A stretch of DNA of 64,000 nt. Source: Isoetes taiwanensis (taxonomy: Eukaryota > Streptophyta > Lycopodiopsida > Isoetales > Isoetaceae). Location: the NCBI GenBank assembly GCA_021234155.1, contig JAJEKV010000021.1:17123563-17187562 (forward strand), written 5' to 3'. The translations under genes and the position numbers were made by a program. The notes below the pieces were generated by a model that saw only the letters and a program-made list of their open reading frames with translations, was not told where the DNA came from and did no database searches. This document shows, piece after piece, positions 24,625 through 33,662 of this stretch; position 1 is the first letter of the stretch; every line of letters begins with the position of its first letter.

Positions 24625-24875
24625 AGGATAATATAAGAAAAATTACAGTAACACTAAGTATCATAACAAGATCATTTTAGGTCGTGTAGAGAACAAAGTG
24701 AACACGCAAAATCACGGAAGATCTTAATTACAAGCGAAGTAACGGTTACATCGAAAAGAAACTTCCCTCCCACAGTAGTTATAAACTTGTAGTTATATAA
24801 TACATACATGGGCCTGATACAGGCCATTTCCTTAAACATAGTGAAGCATAGGAACACAAAAGTGGAAGAGTCGGC
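24625..24875. other. Spacer between accessory ORF and gag
   Basis: About 250 bp, AT-rich, no supported gene. It could carry splice signals or a leader for gag translation. Confidence 0.4.
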
Positions 24876-25346
24876 TTAGGGGTTTGCATAGGGATACATG
24901 ACGGCATAGCGCACACTCTCACGCACAGCTCTGACGAGCTTGTAACGTGCCCAAGCCTGGGTAATAACGGGTTGATAATCCCAAGTGGGGCTAATAATAA
25001 GAAGGTTGAAAAGCCTTCGTAGTGCGTAGAAGATTTGCCAGAGATGGTCATTGGCATCCTCAAAAGCTTCATGTGGGGTCATATTCCAATAATCCCAGGT
25101 GCGGCAAAGGGTCCATTTCAGATCATCGTAAGCGCGTTCTCGAAGGAGAGTAACTATCTCCATCCCCTTGTCAGGATCATAAGGTTCTTCCGGCACCCCA
25201 AGTTCCGCTATCTCATCGTCAAATTCCCGTTCAGGATACTCGTCGTATCTTTCCCCATAGTCCTGTTCATGAGGTCCCTGTTCATCTCTCACTATCTGGG
25301 ATGTTATCCTATCTTCGTACTCCGCCAGCGTTTCTTCTGCAAAAGG
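24876..25346 (-). CDS. Accessory ORF D of the chromovirus, unknown acidic/aromatic protein
   Basis: A 138-codon frame from ATG 25292. The same frame is open back to about 25346, where TTTTGCAG looks like a splice acceptor, so it is probably the last exon of a spliced message. The N-terminal 40 residues are very acidic (EREFDDEIAELGVPEEPYD). The rest is helical and rich in Trp/Tyr/Arg (DDLKWTLCRTWDYWN, QPVITQAWARYKLVRAVRESV). I do not recognise the family. It lies between ORF B/C and gag on the same strand. It could be an accessory nucleocapsid-like or regulatory factor, but nothing in the sequence proves a role. Confidence 0.55.
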   Translation of the reverse strand, partial: PFAEETLAEYEDRITSQIVRDEQGPHEQDYGERYDEYPEREFDDEIAELGVPEEPYDPDKGMEIVTLLRERAYDDLKWTLCRTWDYWNMTPHEAFEDANDHLWQIFYALRRLFNLLIISPTWDYQPVITQAWARYKLVRAVRESVRYAVMYPYANP

Positions 25347-25529
25347 GTGGAATGAGTATATAACACTAACAATTCCAGTAGGTTTAATAACTTGTCATGG
25401 AAGAGACTTATTCAAAAATTGTACTGATATTATGTGTTGGACTGATACAATAAGGAGTAATAACATCACGAGTGGTAACCATATCTTAAACAATAGTGAT
25501 TTCAAAGACAAAATACATAACACAATAAT

Positions 25530-26881
25530 TTAGAAGCTGGATCCCTCGTCTTCATCCATTGGCTGAGGAGGTGGACGATAACGCATCAAAGTGGCGCTGG
25601 GGCTAGCAGAGAGGGCGGCTTGAGCTGCTGCCTCAGGTGGTAGACAGGTAGCCAAAGGTGCCGCCACAAGGAGGCGCATGCTAGTGCAGCCCGCCACGTC
25701 CCCCAACGCTGCTATAGCCAAATCTCTACGGACCAGAATAATAGTGGTGAGATGATAATCAATCTTCTTATGGCCCGCTGAAGTGGATATGGCTCGGAGC
25801 GCCCACCAAGAAGCTTCAGAAGACGGCCCTAAATTCTTGGAGAAGAACAGCACCTCTCCTTGGCGGAAAGCTGAGAGGAAGAATCGGGCCATATGGTTGC
25901 CCATTGCCCTAACTTGAGGGTCGGTGGAGGTCTCAGCTTCCTTCTCCAAGTTGATGGGGAGCTTCTCTTCTTCTTCTTCTTCCCTCTCATCCCTAAGACT
26001 GACCTTGGTGTCCCAAAGGTCTTCCTCGTCTTGATCCCCCTCTCCCATAGTGATTTGCAGAGGCGGATCTCGAAGAAGAGACCGTGTCGGGGCCGCAAAT
26101 TGCTCTTCTGGAGGTTGGGGTATGTCAGCTAGCAAGTACTGGCGAAGTGACAGGAGAGTCTCAACGGGCTCTTGCTCCTCGGGCCGATATGCCAATAGGC
26201 TCTCTACCTGTGTAGGTTGCACCACTGGTGTAGTGAAGTCGATGAAGTCATCTTGGCAATATTCCGCAAGATCATAGAGAACCTCTACTTTCTTGCGGCG
26301 GACCCCAGTAAGAACTCTTGGTCATTCAAGAGTACTGTAGGGAGAAGGTTTAACCCTTCGAGTTTAAGGCCCTTCTGTCGGCTGGCAGGAGCTTCTGTAG
26401 CAAGCTCCTTCCATCTCACAAAATCCTGCTCATCGACGACTTCGTCATCTTCTGGGTCAGGAGGTAGAGGTGTAGAAGAACGCTCGGCAGGGATCTCCTC
26501 ATCCTCTATGTACTGGTCCATAATGATGGCCAGTGCGAATCGGGCCTCAAAACAAGTTTCCCGATCTATTGTGGCAATAGGGAGGTCAGTCCCTCGCCGT
26601 CTGATGCCCTTGATGACGTTACGGGCATGATCATCACCCCCTAACATCTGGTGCAGGGTGTGGAAGTCGAGGTAACGCTGCTCATCGTCATCATTACCAA
26701 CGCATGCAGGCACAATCTCCTCTCCATAGAACTGAAGGAAGGCAGAATAATCTGGGTGGGCCTGCATGTTGGAGATGAGATCTACCTGCTGAAGCAGGTA
26801 GGGGTGGAGAAGATCAAAGGGAACCGCAGGGTCCCAATGCTCTCCGTCCACGTACCACTGCTGCAGGGTTGGGCGAGCCAT
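25530..26881 (-). CDS. Accessory ORF B/C of the chromovirus, unknown protein with one frame break
   Basis: The first part runs from ATG 26881 (MARPTLQQWYVDGEHWD) to 26285. The reading continues one frame over to the stop at 25530, the slip lying in a GGGG-containing stretch near 26300. Together they give about 450 residues. Landmarks are WKELATEAPASRQKGLKLEG before the slip, then after it EVLYDLAEYCQDDFIDF, an acidic block with EREEEEEEKLPINLEKEAE, and an alanine-rich C-terminus ending MDEDEGSSF. No known domain is recognised. An alternative upstream Met at 26989 adds 36 basic residues, but the internal start fits the composition better. The single slip may be decay or a homopolymer error. 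Confidence 0.6.
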
Positions 26882-26989
26882 GAGTATGTGAAGGCGCAAA
26901 GGAGGAGAAAGAAGGCGCTGGAACAAGTTGGACGAATGAAACCCTAATGGCCAAAAAGGGGTTTTATACTTTTTGGCACGTTTCCCCAA

Positions 26990-27121
26990 ATTATTATTAA
27001 AATTATTACTTATTTAATATTTTTTTTTTCAAAAAAAATTGTTTTTATATTCACAACCCAAAAATGGGACTAGTACATCGATAAATTACAAAATTTATAC
27101 AACGAGGATACGATCGCCTAA
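26990..27121. other. AT-rich spacer between H3 module and ORF B/C
   Basis: About 130 bp with T- and A-runs separating the two accessory coding blocks. It could be a promoter or intron remnant, or neutral spacer. Confidence 0.4.
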
Positions 27122-27628
27122 TCATCTAAAATCCCCTCGGATCCTTCGTGCCAAGTGAAGGTCCTTGGGCATAATAGTGACCCGCTTCGCATGTATGGCG
27201 CACAAGTTGGCGTCGCTCAAAAGCTCAATCAGGTATGCCTCGGCAGCCTCTTGTATGGCGAGGACCGCAAAGGCTTGAAACCGTAAGTCGGTCTTGAAGT
27301 CCTGAGCGATCTCCCGTACAAGTCGCTGGAAAGGAAGCCGGCGGATCAATGGCTCGGTAGTCTTCTGATACTTGCGTATCTCCCGAAGAGCTACCGTGCC
27401 AGGTCGGAACCTGTGGGGCTTCCGCGGCTTAAGGGTCGCCTTGAGCGACGGAATGGATTTACCGCCTGTCAAAGGATGCTTGGTGCGCTCCACGATCGAC
27501 TCCCTTCTCTGAGCCGATGTCTTCTTGGCGATCGTGGCATCCTGTTGCAATCGGGTCTTGTAGTGCACCCCACCCCTAACCGGTCTAGATTTGGTTCTTT
27601 TCAGCCTCCGGTTACCCTGCTGGGTCGA
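27122..27628 (-). CDS. Histone H3-like module of the chromovirus
   Basis: Read from just after a TAG at 27629-27631, in the same frame as the upstream 289-residue domain. From about 27415 to the stop it is a full histone fold: [46 protein letters not shown] and [17 protein letters not shown] then ARRIRG, as in canonical H3. Loop 1 is the short H3.1/H3.3 type, not the longer form of centromeric H3. The preceding tail is lysine/arginine-rich and keeps RTK and TGGK, but the ARKS context of lysine 9 is absent. Substitutions relative to canonical H3 include SS to AF after RFQ and GLFEDT to ELLSDA. The module has no ATG of its own (the only Met is in TIMPKD), so it is likely made as a fusion by readthrough, splicing, or in copies lacking the TAG. 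Confidence 0.93.
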   Translation of the reverse strand, partial: STQQGNRRLKRTKSRPVRGGVHYKTRLQQDATIAKKTSAQRRESIVERTKHPLTGGKSIPSLKATLKPRKPHRFRPGTVALREIRKYQKTTEPLIRRLPFQRLVREIAQDFKTDLRFQAFAVLAIQEAAEAYLIELLSDANLCAIHAKRVTIMPKDLHLARRIRGDFR

Positions 27629-28498
27629 CTACTGTGGGTTCGCCGATGGGTCCATGTCAACAGGGTTTGTCTGGGATTCAACGTTCTGAGCCGCATTTAG
27701 GTCCTGCTGTCTAGCATCAAAATTCTGCTGCTCCTCCTGCTGATGGCCTGGCTGCTCCTCCTGCTCGTGCTCCTCCTGCTGGCTATGGAGGTCTTCGCCT
27801 TCCTTTTGGAGCCGCTCCTGTTCTTCAGCCCTGGCCTCTCTCTCCAGGCGCGCTTGGGTACGCCGGGCAATCTCCATATGATATCGGTCCGGCCGGGCCC
27901 GCATATCCTCCTGGATGGATTCTAGGTGGCACTGGCTAAACCGGGGCGGAACATTTTCAAAAATGAAGCTATTGAGGCTTTCATTCCATGAAAAGGTGGG
28001 AAGGTTAAAGTATTCCTGGTAAGTAAGTATACGACCCCTCCCCAAATAGTAAAAGCGATCCATCCTTAGGTCCGGTGGAGCGCTGGCTATCTGGTGCAAG
28101 TCTTCTAGGCGGGCCAGAATGATCCTCTGAGCTTCGTTCCGACTAAGCTCCACAGGGTCTTCATCTGGTCCTGCCAAAGGGTAAAACTTCACCACTGTCC
28201 ATGCATGGTCTGGCTGCTCCACAAGAGTGTAGTCCTGCCCAGCTTCGTTCAACTTGAGGAGGAACCGCTCGTTGAAGTGGAAGATAGGGTAGGGGACTCT
28301 CCGGCCCTCGACAAAATGCTGGAAAAAAAGATTGAAGATGGTATCTATCATTGGATCCTCGTCCCCTAGATGCTCGACTAGGGCAGCAAACAACTGAAAT
28401 ACGTTCAGTTTCTTCAGATCTATGGTCAGCTTGAAGCGCGGCATGTCGTACTTAGCAGGGAACAACAAGGGAGAAGGGAAGAAGAGGCGCTCAAGCAA
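27629..28498 (-). CDS. Accessory ORF A of the chromovirus, unknown domain plus coiled coil, upstream of H3
   Basis: A 289-codon frame from ATG 28498, with an alternative ATG at 28444 (MPRFKLTIDLKKLNVFQLF). Residues about 20-200 look like a folded domain with many aromatics (NLFFQHFVEGRRVPYPIFHF, RFYYLGRGRILTYQEYFNL). Residues about 205-275 are a Glu/Gln/Arg-rich likely coiled coil (TQARLEREARAEEQERLQKE). It ends SANPQ-stop, and the frame then continues straight into the H3 module. No family is recognised. The arrangement suggests a natural fusion in which this part brings dimerisation or cargo binding to a histone fold. That role is inference. Confidence 0.7.
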   Translation of the reverse strand: MLERLFFPSPLLFPAKYDMPRFKLTIDLKKLNVFQLFAALVEHLGDEDPMIDTIFNLFFQHFVEGRRVPYPIFHFNERFLLKLNEAGQDYTLVEQPDHAWTVVKFYPLAGPDEDPVELSRNEAQRIILARLEDLHQIASAPPDLRMDRFYYLGRGRILTYQEYFNLPTFSWNESLNSFIFENVPPRFSQCHLESIQEDMRARPDRYHMEIARRTQARLEREARAEEQERLQKEGEDLHSQQEEHEQEEQPGHQQEEQQNFDARQQDLNAAQNVESQTNPVDMDPSANPQ

Positions 28499-29144
28499 GG
28501 CGGGACGACGCTAAGGGGTAGGTAAAGGCACCGGGGTGTAGGGCAAGTGCAAGGGAGGCGTGGAGGTCGGCTATGGCGGATTTGGAGCTTAGGTCCGGCG
28601 GCTATGGCGGAAAAAGGTACTCAGAGGAAACACACGCCCGAAAAGACACTTCAAAATTCAAATTTTAACTTTTGACTTTTTATTAAAATTTTTAAAAAAA
28701 TATTTTTTTTTTTTTTAAAAAAAAAAATTTCAAACAGGCGCGTATATAATACGCGCGACCGTATGGGGCGCTGACGTGCTTATACGCGTTTTATTTTCAA
28801 AAAGAAACACCCTCGGGTAAGGCAGCGCCCCTTTTCGTTTTTCGGCGGCCTGTTGTCCATTTTGCCTCGGAAGACATGCCCCCTAGGGTATTTGAGAGGT
28901 GCCCGATCCATTGGAGCCGTTTTCGCCTTCATCCGAGCTACCTACAAAAAGTTATGGCTCCTCGAAACTTGGGTCCTCCAGGCGGCCTAGACTTCCTTAG
29001 AACTTACAGTCTATTACATTAACCTAGCACTAAATCAAACATGAAAGACTTAAACAATTACTCTTGCTTAATTCTCTCTCCTAACTACCGAACTAACGAG
29101 TTAGGGTTTGGTCAGTGCTATGATTTCGAGTAACCGAAATCACG
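28499..29144. other. Leader of the chromovirus between PBS and first ORF
   Basis: About 650 bp with no supported gene. It has A/T homopolymer runs near 28680-28735. The expected packaging and dimerisation signals of an LTR element should lie here but cannot be identified by eye. Confidence 0.45.
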
Positions 29145-29156
29145 GCTCTGATACCA
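29145..29156 (-). other. Primer-binding site, initiator tRNA-Met type
   Basis: On the minus strand this reads TGGTATCAGAGC, the standard plant retrotransposon site complementary to the 3' end of initiator methionine tRNA. It is separated by one base from the 5' LTR. Confidence 0.95.
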
Positions 29157-29157
29157 C

Positions 29158-30789
29158 TGTGACGCTCCCTGAACATATACGACCCCCGGCCGTATACATA
29201 CGGGGACTTTCCCCTCCCATGGCGACCAACTCGCCATGAGCAGGGCCCTCCGTCTATTCCGGGCCATCTATAATGGGATGCCCGAAAGAAGGACACGAAG
29301 GGGTCATTCGGCCCACGCCTTCAGTGGGGCTCCTACGTCGCGGAAGCGTGAATACAAGGGTTAGCACACAGCATAAATCACATATAAATAACCACCACGA
29401 AAGGTGGCATATCCATCCAATTACCAACGGCAAAGAATATGCATCTAAACCTAAGAAAACACCCCAAACCCATGGTTCTACCCCGGTTCAGACTCCAGTG
29501 AGGATCGACTGACGGCTAGGCCTCAAGAGATCAGCAGACCGAATCTTGACATGGCGTTGGCTGGCATAGAACATTGGCTAGGGTTGTCCACTCCATCCGC
29601 CCCTCCTGTGCACACTTTGCAGATGGGTCAATTCACGCTATGGCGTCGCTATAGCCTTCCGGAGACGTAGGCTCGAGGCATCACCCTGCTAAGCCTACTC
29701 CGGGGTTCATGAAGTCCCGTCCGATGAGGCAGGTCAGGGAAGCGTCCCCTTCCAGAATCACAGTGGTTCCATGGGCGAGCTAGAGAATACGTGCCGCATC
29801 AGCGACCCCCGCATCCGTACCCGACTTACTCGCCCTAAATCTACTCAAAGTGCAAGGTGCTCCATACGGATCACACCTTCCCACCCAGGGAGTGTCAGAC
29901 CCATACCCGGCCCTCTACGTGACCGGCTATCAGGCCTAGCTCACTATAGGAGTCCCAGGAGCCTTTTATGTTCGTGCAGGACCCCGCCAACCACTTCACC
30001 ACTGTGTTCCTTATCTGGTGCTAAGCCAGTCCATAGCATCTATGACCCGGTGGGCTCTTGTGCACAGGCCGCACTTAACGGGATAATACAGGGCTCTATC
30101 TAGGAGCATACTACAATAAATAGCCTCAGAGGTCTCTACCCCCCTTAATTCCCCATTTCCAGAGTAACACTAGGCTAACAACCATCAATCCATCCCTTAC
30201 AAGCAAAACCAGAATCGAAATATATAAAGAACTTACCTTTACAATCAAGGGTTAGTTCCTACGAGTAAACACAGAGAGAACAGACCAACAACCCAAACAG
30301 GTGCCCAACAGGGGCGCTATCCTAGAATTCACAACTACACTAGCCACCCACCTGTGTTTCGGCTCGACCCGTTGTCATTGGGGATCTCCATCTTCTTGGT
30401 CTTGGTGTTCAGCTTGTGTAAGAAAGGTGGCGTCCAATTGCTCAAGGTGGCGCTCAGCTCTGGTCACAAAGGTGGCGCTCCACTGCTCAAGGTGAGTTGT
30501 GGCTGATATGGGGGTGGTGATCCACCCTATTGATCCCAATTAGCATTATCATGCTAACCAATCGAGGGTGGCCACGTGGCGCCTTCCCAAACCATAATTA
30601 ACTTAATTATGGTTTTTAAATGTTAGTTCCTTAGTTATAGGTTATTATTGTTAATAATTAAATTAGCATAGCTAATTTAATCCCTTTTAAGTGAACCATC
30701 TAGGTTCCCATACCCCATGTGGCGTATGTATCCCTGGTGACGTGTCAACATATTTATACTTATACCGTATAAATACTTGGAACGTCACA
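29158..30789 (-). repeat. 5' LTR of the chromovirus
   Basis: Begins TGTGACGCTCC and ends CGTCACA, and pairs with 17650-19274. It should contain the element's promoter and polyadenylation signals. No TATA box can be assigned with confidence. Confidence 0.95.
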
Positions 30790-30794
30790 TTGCA
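30790..30794. other. Target-site duplication of the LTR element (right)
   Basis: TTGCA, identical to 17645-17649. Confidence 0.9.
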
Positions 30795-31275
30795 TTAGAG
30801 ATGTATTAACAATTTCCAAATCGAACAAACAAAACCCTTACATGCACATAACTTAAACCCTTGAAACAAGACTACTACAAATTACATACACTGGTCTTCA
30901 TTGTAAGAAATCAATCCATGTATGTATAGAAGTAAGAAAATAAAAAAAGTTAGGGCTATATTTGAACGACAAGTAGCCTTGATACAACCCATATAACAAT
31001 CCATGTAATGAGTCACGGAAACCCCAAAATACCTCAGATTCTGGTCTCATACTGAAAGATAGCATTTGGCACCTGACATCATCTTCTATTCCCTTTTGCA
31101 ATGATTAATATGAAGTTTAAAACGGATTGTCAATTACTTCAGCAGGAACTCCTAACCTGGTCTCCTGGTTATGTTTGACTTCTAAGACATAATAGTACTT
31201 CTATACATAAAAATGGAGGAACTATATGATTACGACTGAAAAGGCAATCCTAGAAGCAAGATATTACCTGGTTAA
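30795..31275. other. Intergenic, right flank of the retrotransposon
   Basis: About 480 bp with no convincing gene. A 67-codon minus frame (30898-31101) matches nothing I recognise. Missing upstream exons of the 4CL-like fragment are not seen here. Confidence 0.4.
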
Positions 31276-31549
31276 ATTCAACCTCCAAGAAGAGCTTCAC
31301 TTCATCCTCAATGACCTTACTGAGTGCCACATCTTTCAAGTGAGCAACCTGTACCATAAATTATTCTACAACATTCTTGACAAGAAGAAAAATTGATTGT
31401 TAAAAGTTCTAAAGATTCTCCTACATCTTGAGACTCCTCAGAATCTGTCAATGGCCGTATAGGACAGTATGTATGGTTTTGTCTCTTGGCCCAGAGCCAG
31501 TATCGTTGACAATTGACAGGAATGTTAAACTCCTTTGCAATTTCTTCCT
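31276..31549 (-). pseudogene. UBP12/UBP13 (USP7-type) deubiquitinase fragment, two exons
   Basis: Exon 1, after TTGTAG near 31549, encodes EEIAKEFNIPVNCQRYWLWA then KRQNHTYCPIRPLTDSEES. Exon 2 (31276-31345 region, after GGTACAG) encodes VAHLKDVALSKVIEDEVKLF then LEVEFNQ, ending at GTAATA. Both match the ubiquitin-like region that follows the catalytic domain in plant UBP12/13 (EEVAKEFG..RFWLWAKRQNHTYRPNRPLT and ELKLFLEVE). The catalytic domain, MATH domain and later parts of this roughly 1,100-residue protein are not recognisable nearby, so it is a gene fragment. It lies 0.7 kb downstream of the unrecognised gene at 32242-33430 on the same strand, consistent with capture by a transposon or simple decay. 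Confidence 0.82.
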
Positions 31550-32241
31550 ACAACAATGACAAAATAAGAAGCTACGACAAGTGTAAAAAGTACAACTTTA
31601 AATATCATATCATACGGATTAAAACTATTTTAGATGTCGCACTCTAATTCTCTCTTTTCCCTTTGACGAGTTCAAGCTGCTTTGGGGAGGCACTTAAATA
31701 TGCTTTTTATGCAAGAAAGTTATCAACAATAATTATTCGACAAAATCTAAATTTCAGATAAAACTTTCTTGAGAAATAAGTCAACTAGTGTTTGTTAGAT
31801 ATTCCGAGTCACTAGTTCATACCACAGACCTTATTACACGGTTTAAGTGGTTGAAACGGTTTCTAATTACAAGCTTTTGTATACGACTCTATCCAGACTT
31901 TATTCAGACAAAAGGCTCCTCTTTACGATCTTCCTGCTATTTCATTTAAAGAGATAACGATGGCTGGTGTTGACACATGCCCAGACTTGCTGGAATGCTC
32001 AGACCTGCATATAATAGTTTAAGAACTCAGAACTATGCAACAAGACTTTGAAATGAAGGAAATAAGCACAAAGTATGTTGATGTGCACACTAAAAACAGT
32101 ACCCTCGTAGACCACGTTGGGAATCGAACCCAACAGCTGACCATTGTGATCTTTTTTTTGTTTTTTCTTTCAAATTCCTTTTTGTTTACTGTAGAACAGC
32201 AACTTCCAAATTGTGAGGAAATATGCAATCTTTACATTTGA
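31550..32241. other. Intergenic between UBP fragment and unknown gene
   Basis: No gene supported. At 32118-32137 the minus strand reads GTTGGGTTCGATTCCCAAC, which resembles a tRNA T-arm / Pol III box B, but no matching D-arm or acceptor stem is present. Confidence 0.45.
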
Positions 32242-33430
32242 TCAAACATTCCTCCTGAAACCAACCTTTTTATTGTTTCTTATGAACTGAAATTCTGAGA
32301 ATCCAGAAAGAGACTCCAACAACTTTCGGTATTCTAAAAGTGACCACTCTTCTTCCACATCGATTGTGTATGAGCGATCCTCTCCCATGCTTACTTCTAT
32401 TTGTATCATTGGAGATCTTATGCAATGTTCTTCTACTGCTTTCCAAGATCGTTGCCCATTCTCAAAAACTTGTTTCTTCCTTTGCACATAAAAATTGCAG
32501 TATACTGTCTGCTTGGGTAACCTATACCTGAAGAAAATAAGTTAGAACATTCCAACAGCATGCACTGTAACAAAAAGGGGTATAAGTACCTGAATATCAT
32601 GCTGCTTGTGTCAACTGCACATTCTGTAATTTGACCACCAGTTTCATGAAGCTTTGTCTTCCAATCACCAAAAAAAATATTACAAAGTTTTTCATCCTTA
32701 ACATCATGTATAGTATAAGTTTGAGGGGCAATTTTCAGTGTATTCACATCCTTAAATAGAAATGCAAATACTTTCAACGGAAGCATAACCTTCACCCCAC
32801 ATCTAACACCTCCTCTTTCTGTCAGCATCCTTCCCACTTCCATTGCTAACATGCGTCGATATGCTGTCATGATTTGAATATCATGAAAACTCCTAGATAA
32901 AAGAGTGAGACTTGGAGGGTCCACCAATGTGAGTTTGCCTACTTTACCTTCTCGCTTGGTGTAATGGTATTTATGGAACCAGATACCATTATTCTGTAGA
33001 GTTGACATTGATGTACTGGAAAATAGCAACTGTCCAAGACTAAAATGGTGAACCTCCAATACACTAGTTATGCACTGGACTGGAACCTTATCTTTGAAGT
33101 CAGAAGAGCAAACACAATTAACTTCTAACTTCGGAAATTGTGGTGTCATGGCAATTTCTTCTTTAAGCATGTCACTAGAGCTGTAAGCATGTTCAACCAA
33201 GAGCTGATCCACTGTCCTACCTGCTGGACTAACTATCAATCCAATGACCCTTGCCTTCCAATGACAATTAACATCACCTAGTTTTCTCCTTTTGACAGCA
33301 TGCTCGCCTGATTGACGAGGTCTTATTGTCACCCATGATCCCAAGGAAATATGCATCTCAATTTAATTGTCGTTGCTGTCCTTGCAATTCTTTACAATAA
33401 TGTGACTTATTTGAGATCTACTGCTACCCA
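32242..33430 (-). CDS. Unrecognised gene, probably transposon-associated
   Basis: A main frame of about 307 codons (33356-32433) plus a second open segment (32242-32487), probably joined by an intron near 32530-32590. Upstream, GCAG then ATG at about 33430 (MGSSRSQISHIIVKNC) is in the same frame but separated by a TAA just before the main ATG. Recognisable but unassigned landmarks are GSWVTIRPRQSGEHAVKRRK, DCHW-like NCHWKARVIGLIV, SLTLLSRSFHDIQIMTAYRR, AMEVGRMLTERGGVRCGVKV and FGDWKTKLHETGG. I do not recognise the family. The C-terminal segment has IEVSMGEDRSYTIDVEEEW. Repeat R2 lies about 190 bp upstream, in the same relative position and orientation as at the 13.0-kb transposase-like gene, which suggests it belongs to the same mobile family. 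Confidence 0.5.
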
Positions 33431-33542
33431 TGACCTGCATTTAAATAGAAAGAAATTATTTTGATTCCACCAAACCTACGTATCTACAATCTAGCATAAG
33501 AGAAATTTAAACTGAATCTGAATTTATTCTATTAGAATATCT

Positions 33543-33662
33543 AGCATAATAACAGGGGATTTTTTTTATGTTTTTGTACGATTTTTACTAAGGTTTTTCT
33601 ATGATTTCGGTGCTGTATTTGATGAGGTGTACTAAATAGTATTTCTAGAGTGCGCCCTTTCT
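33543..33662 (+). repeat. Dispersed repeat R2, copy 2
   Basis: Matches the reverse complement of 12727-12846 (AATAACAGGGG, TTTTTGTACG, CTATGATTT, CTAGAGTGCGC). It sits just upstream of the minus-strand gene at 32242-33430, antisense to it. Confidence 0.7.

Larger units (their letters stand above)
17650..30789 (-). mobile_element. Complete LTR retrotransposon, Ty3/gypsy chromovirus with accessory genes including a histone H3
   Basis: A 13.1-kb element on the minus strand, flanked by TTGCA. Two LTRs of about 1.63 kb bear the short inverted ends TGTGACG and CGTCACA. Reading 5' to 3' on the minus strand: LTR, primer-binding site (29145-29156), leader, unknown domain plus histone H3 (28498-27122), two unknown acidic reading frames (26881-24876), gag-pol (24624-19861) and purine tract (19275-19287), then the 3' LTR. 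Pol order is protease, RT, RNase H, integrase, chromodomain, the chromovirus pattern. The LTRs differ by many scattered substitutions and one-base indels, so insertion is not very recent. Frame breaks at the RT/RNase H junction and a stop before integrase make this copy non-autonomous as read. The accessory block of about 4 kb before gag is unusual. Confidence 0.95.

Noticed and set aside
27122-27415. Centromeric H3 (CENH3) identity for the element's histone
   Set aside because: Loop 1 has the canonical short KTDLRFQ form and the fold matches H3.1/H3.3; CENH3 loop and core substitutions are absent.
32110-32140. tRNA- or SINE-like box B (GGTTCGATTCC) on the minus strand
   Set aside because: Only a T-arm-like stem is present. 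No D-arm, anticodon arm or acceptor stem pairs around it and the upstream sequence is an A-rich run.
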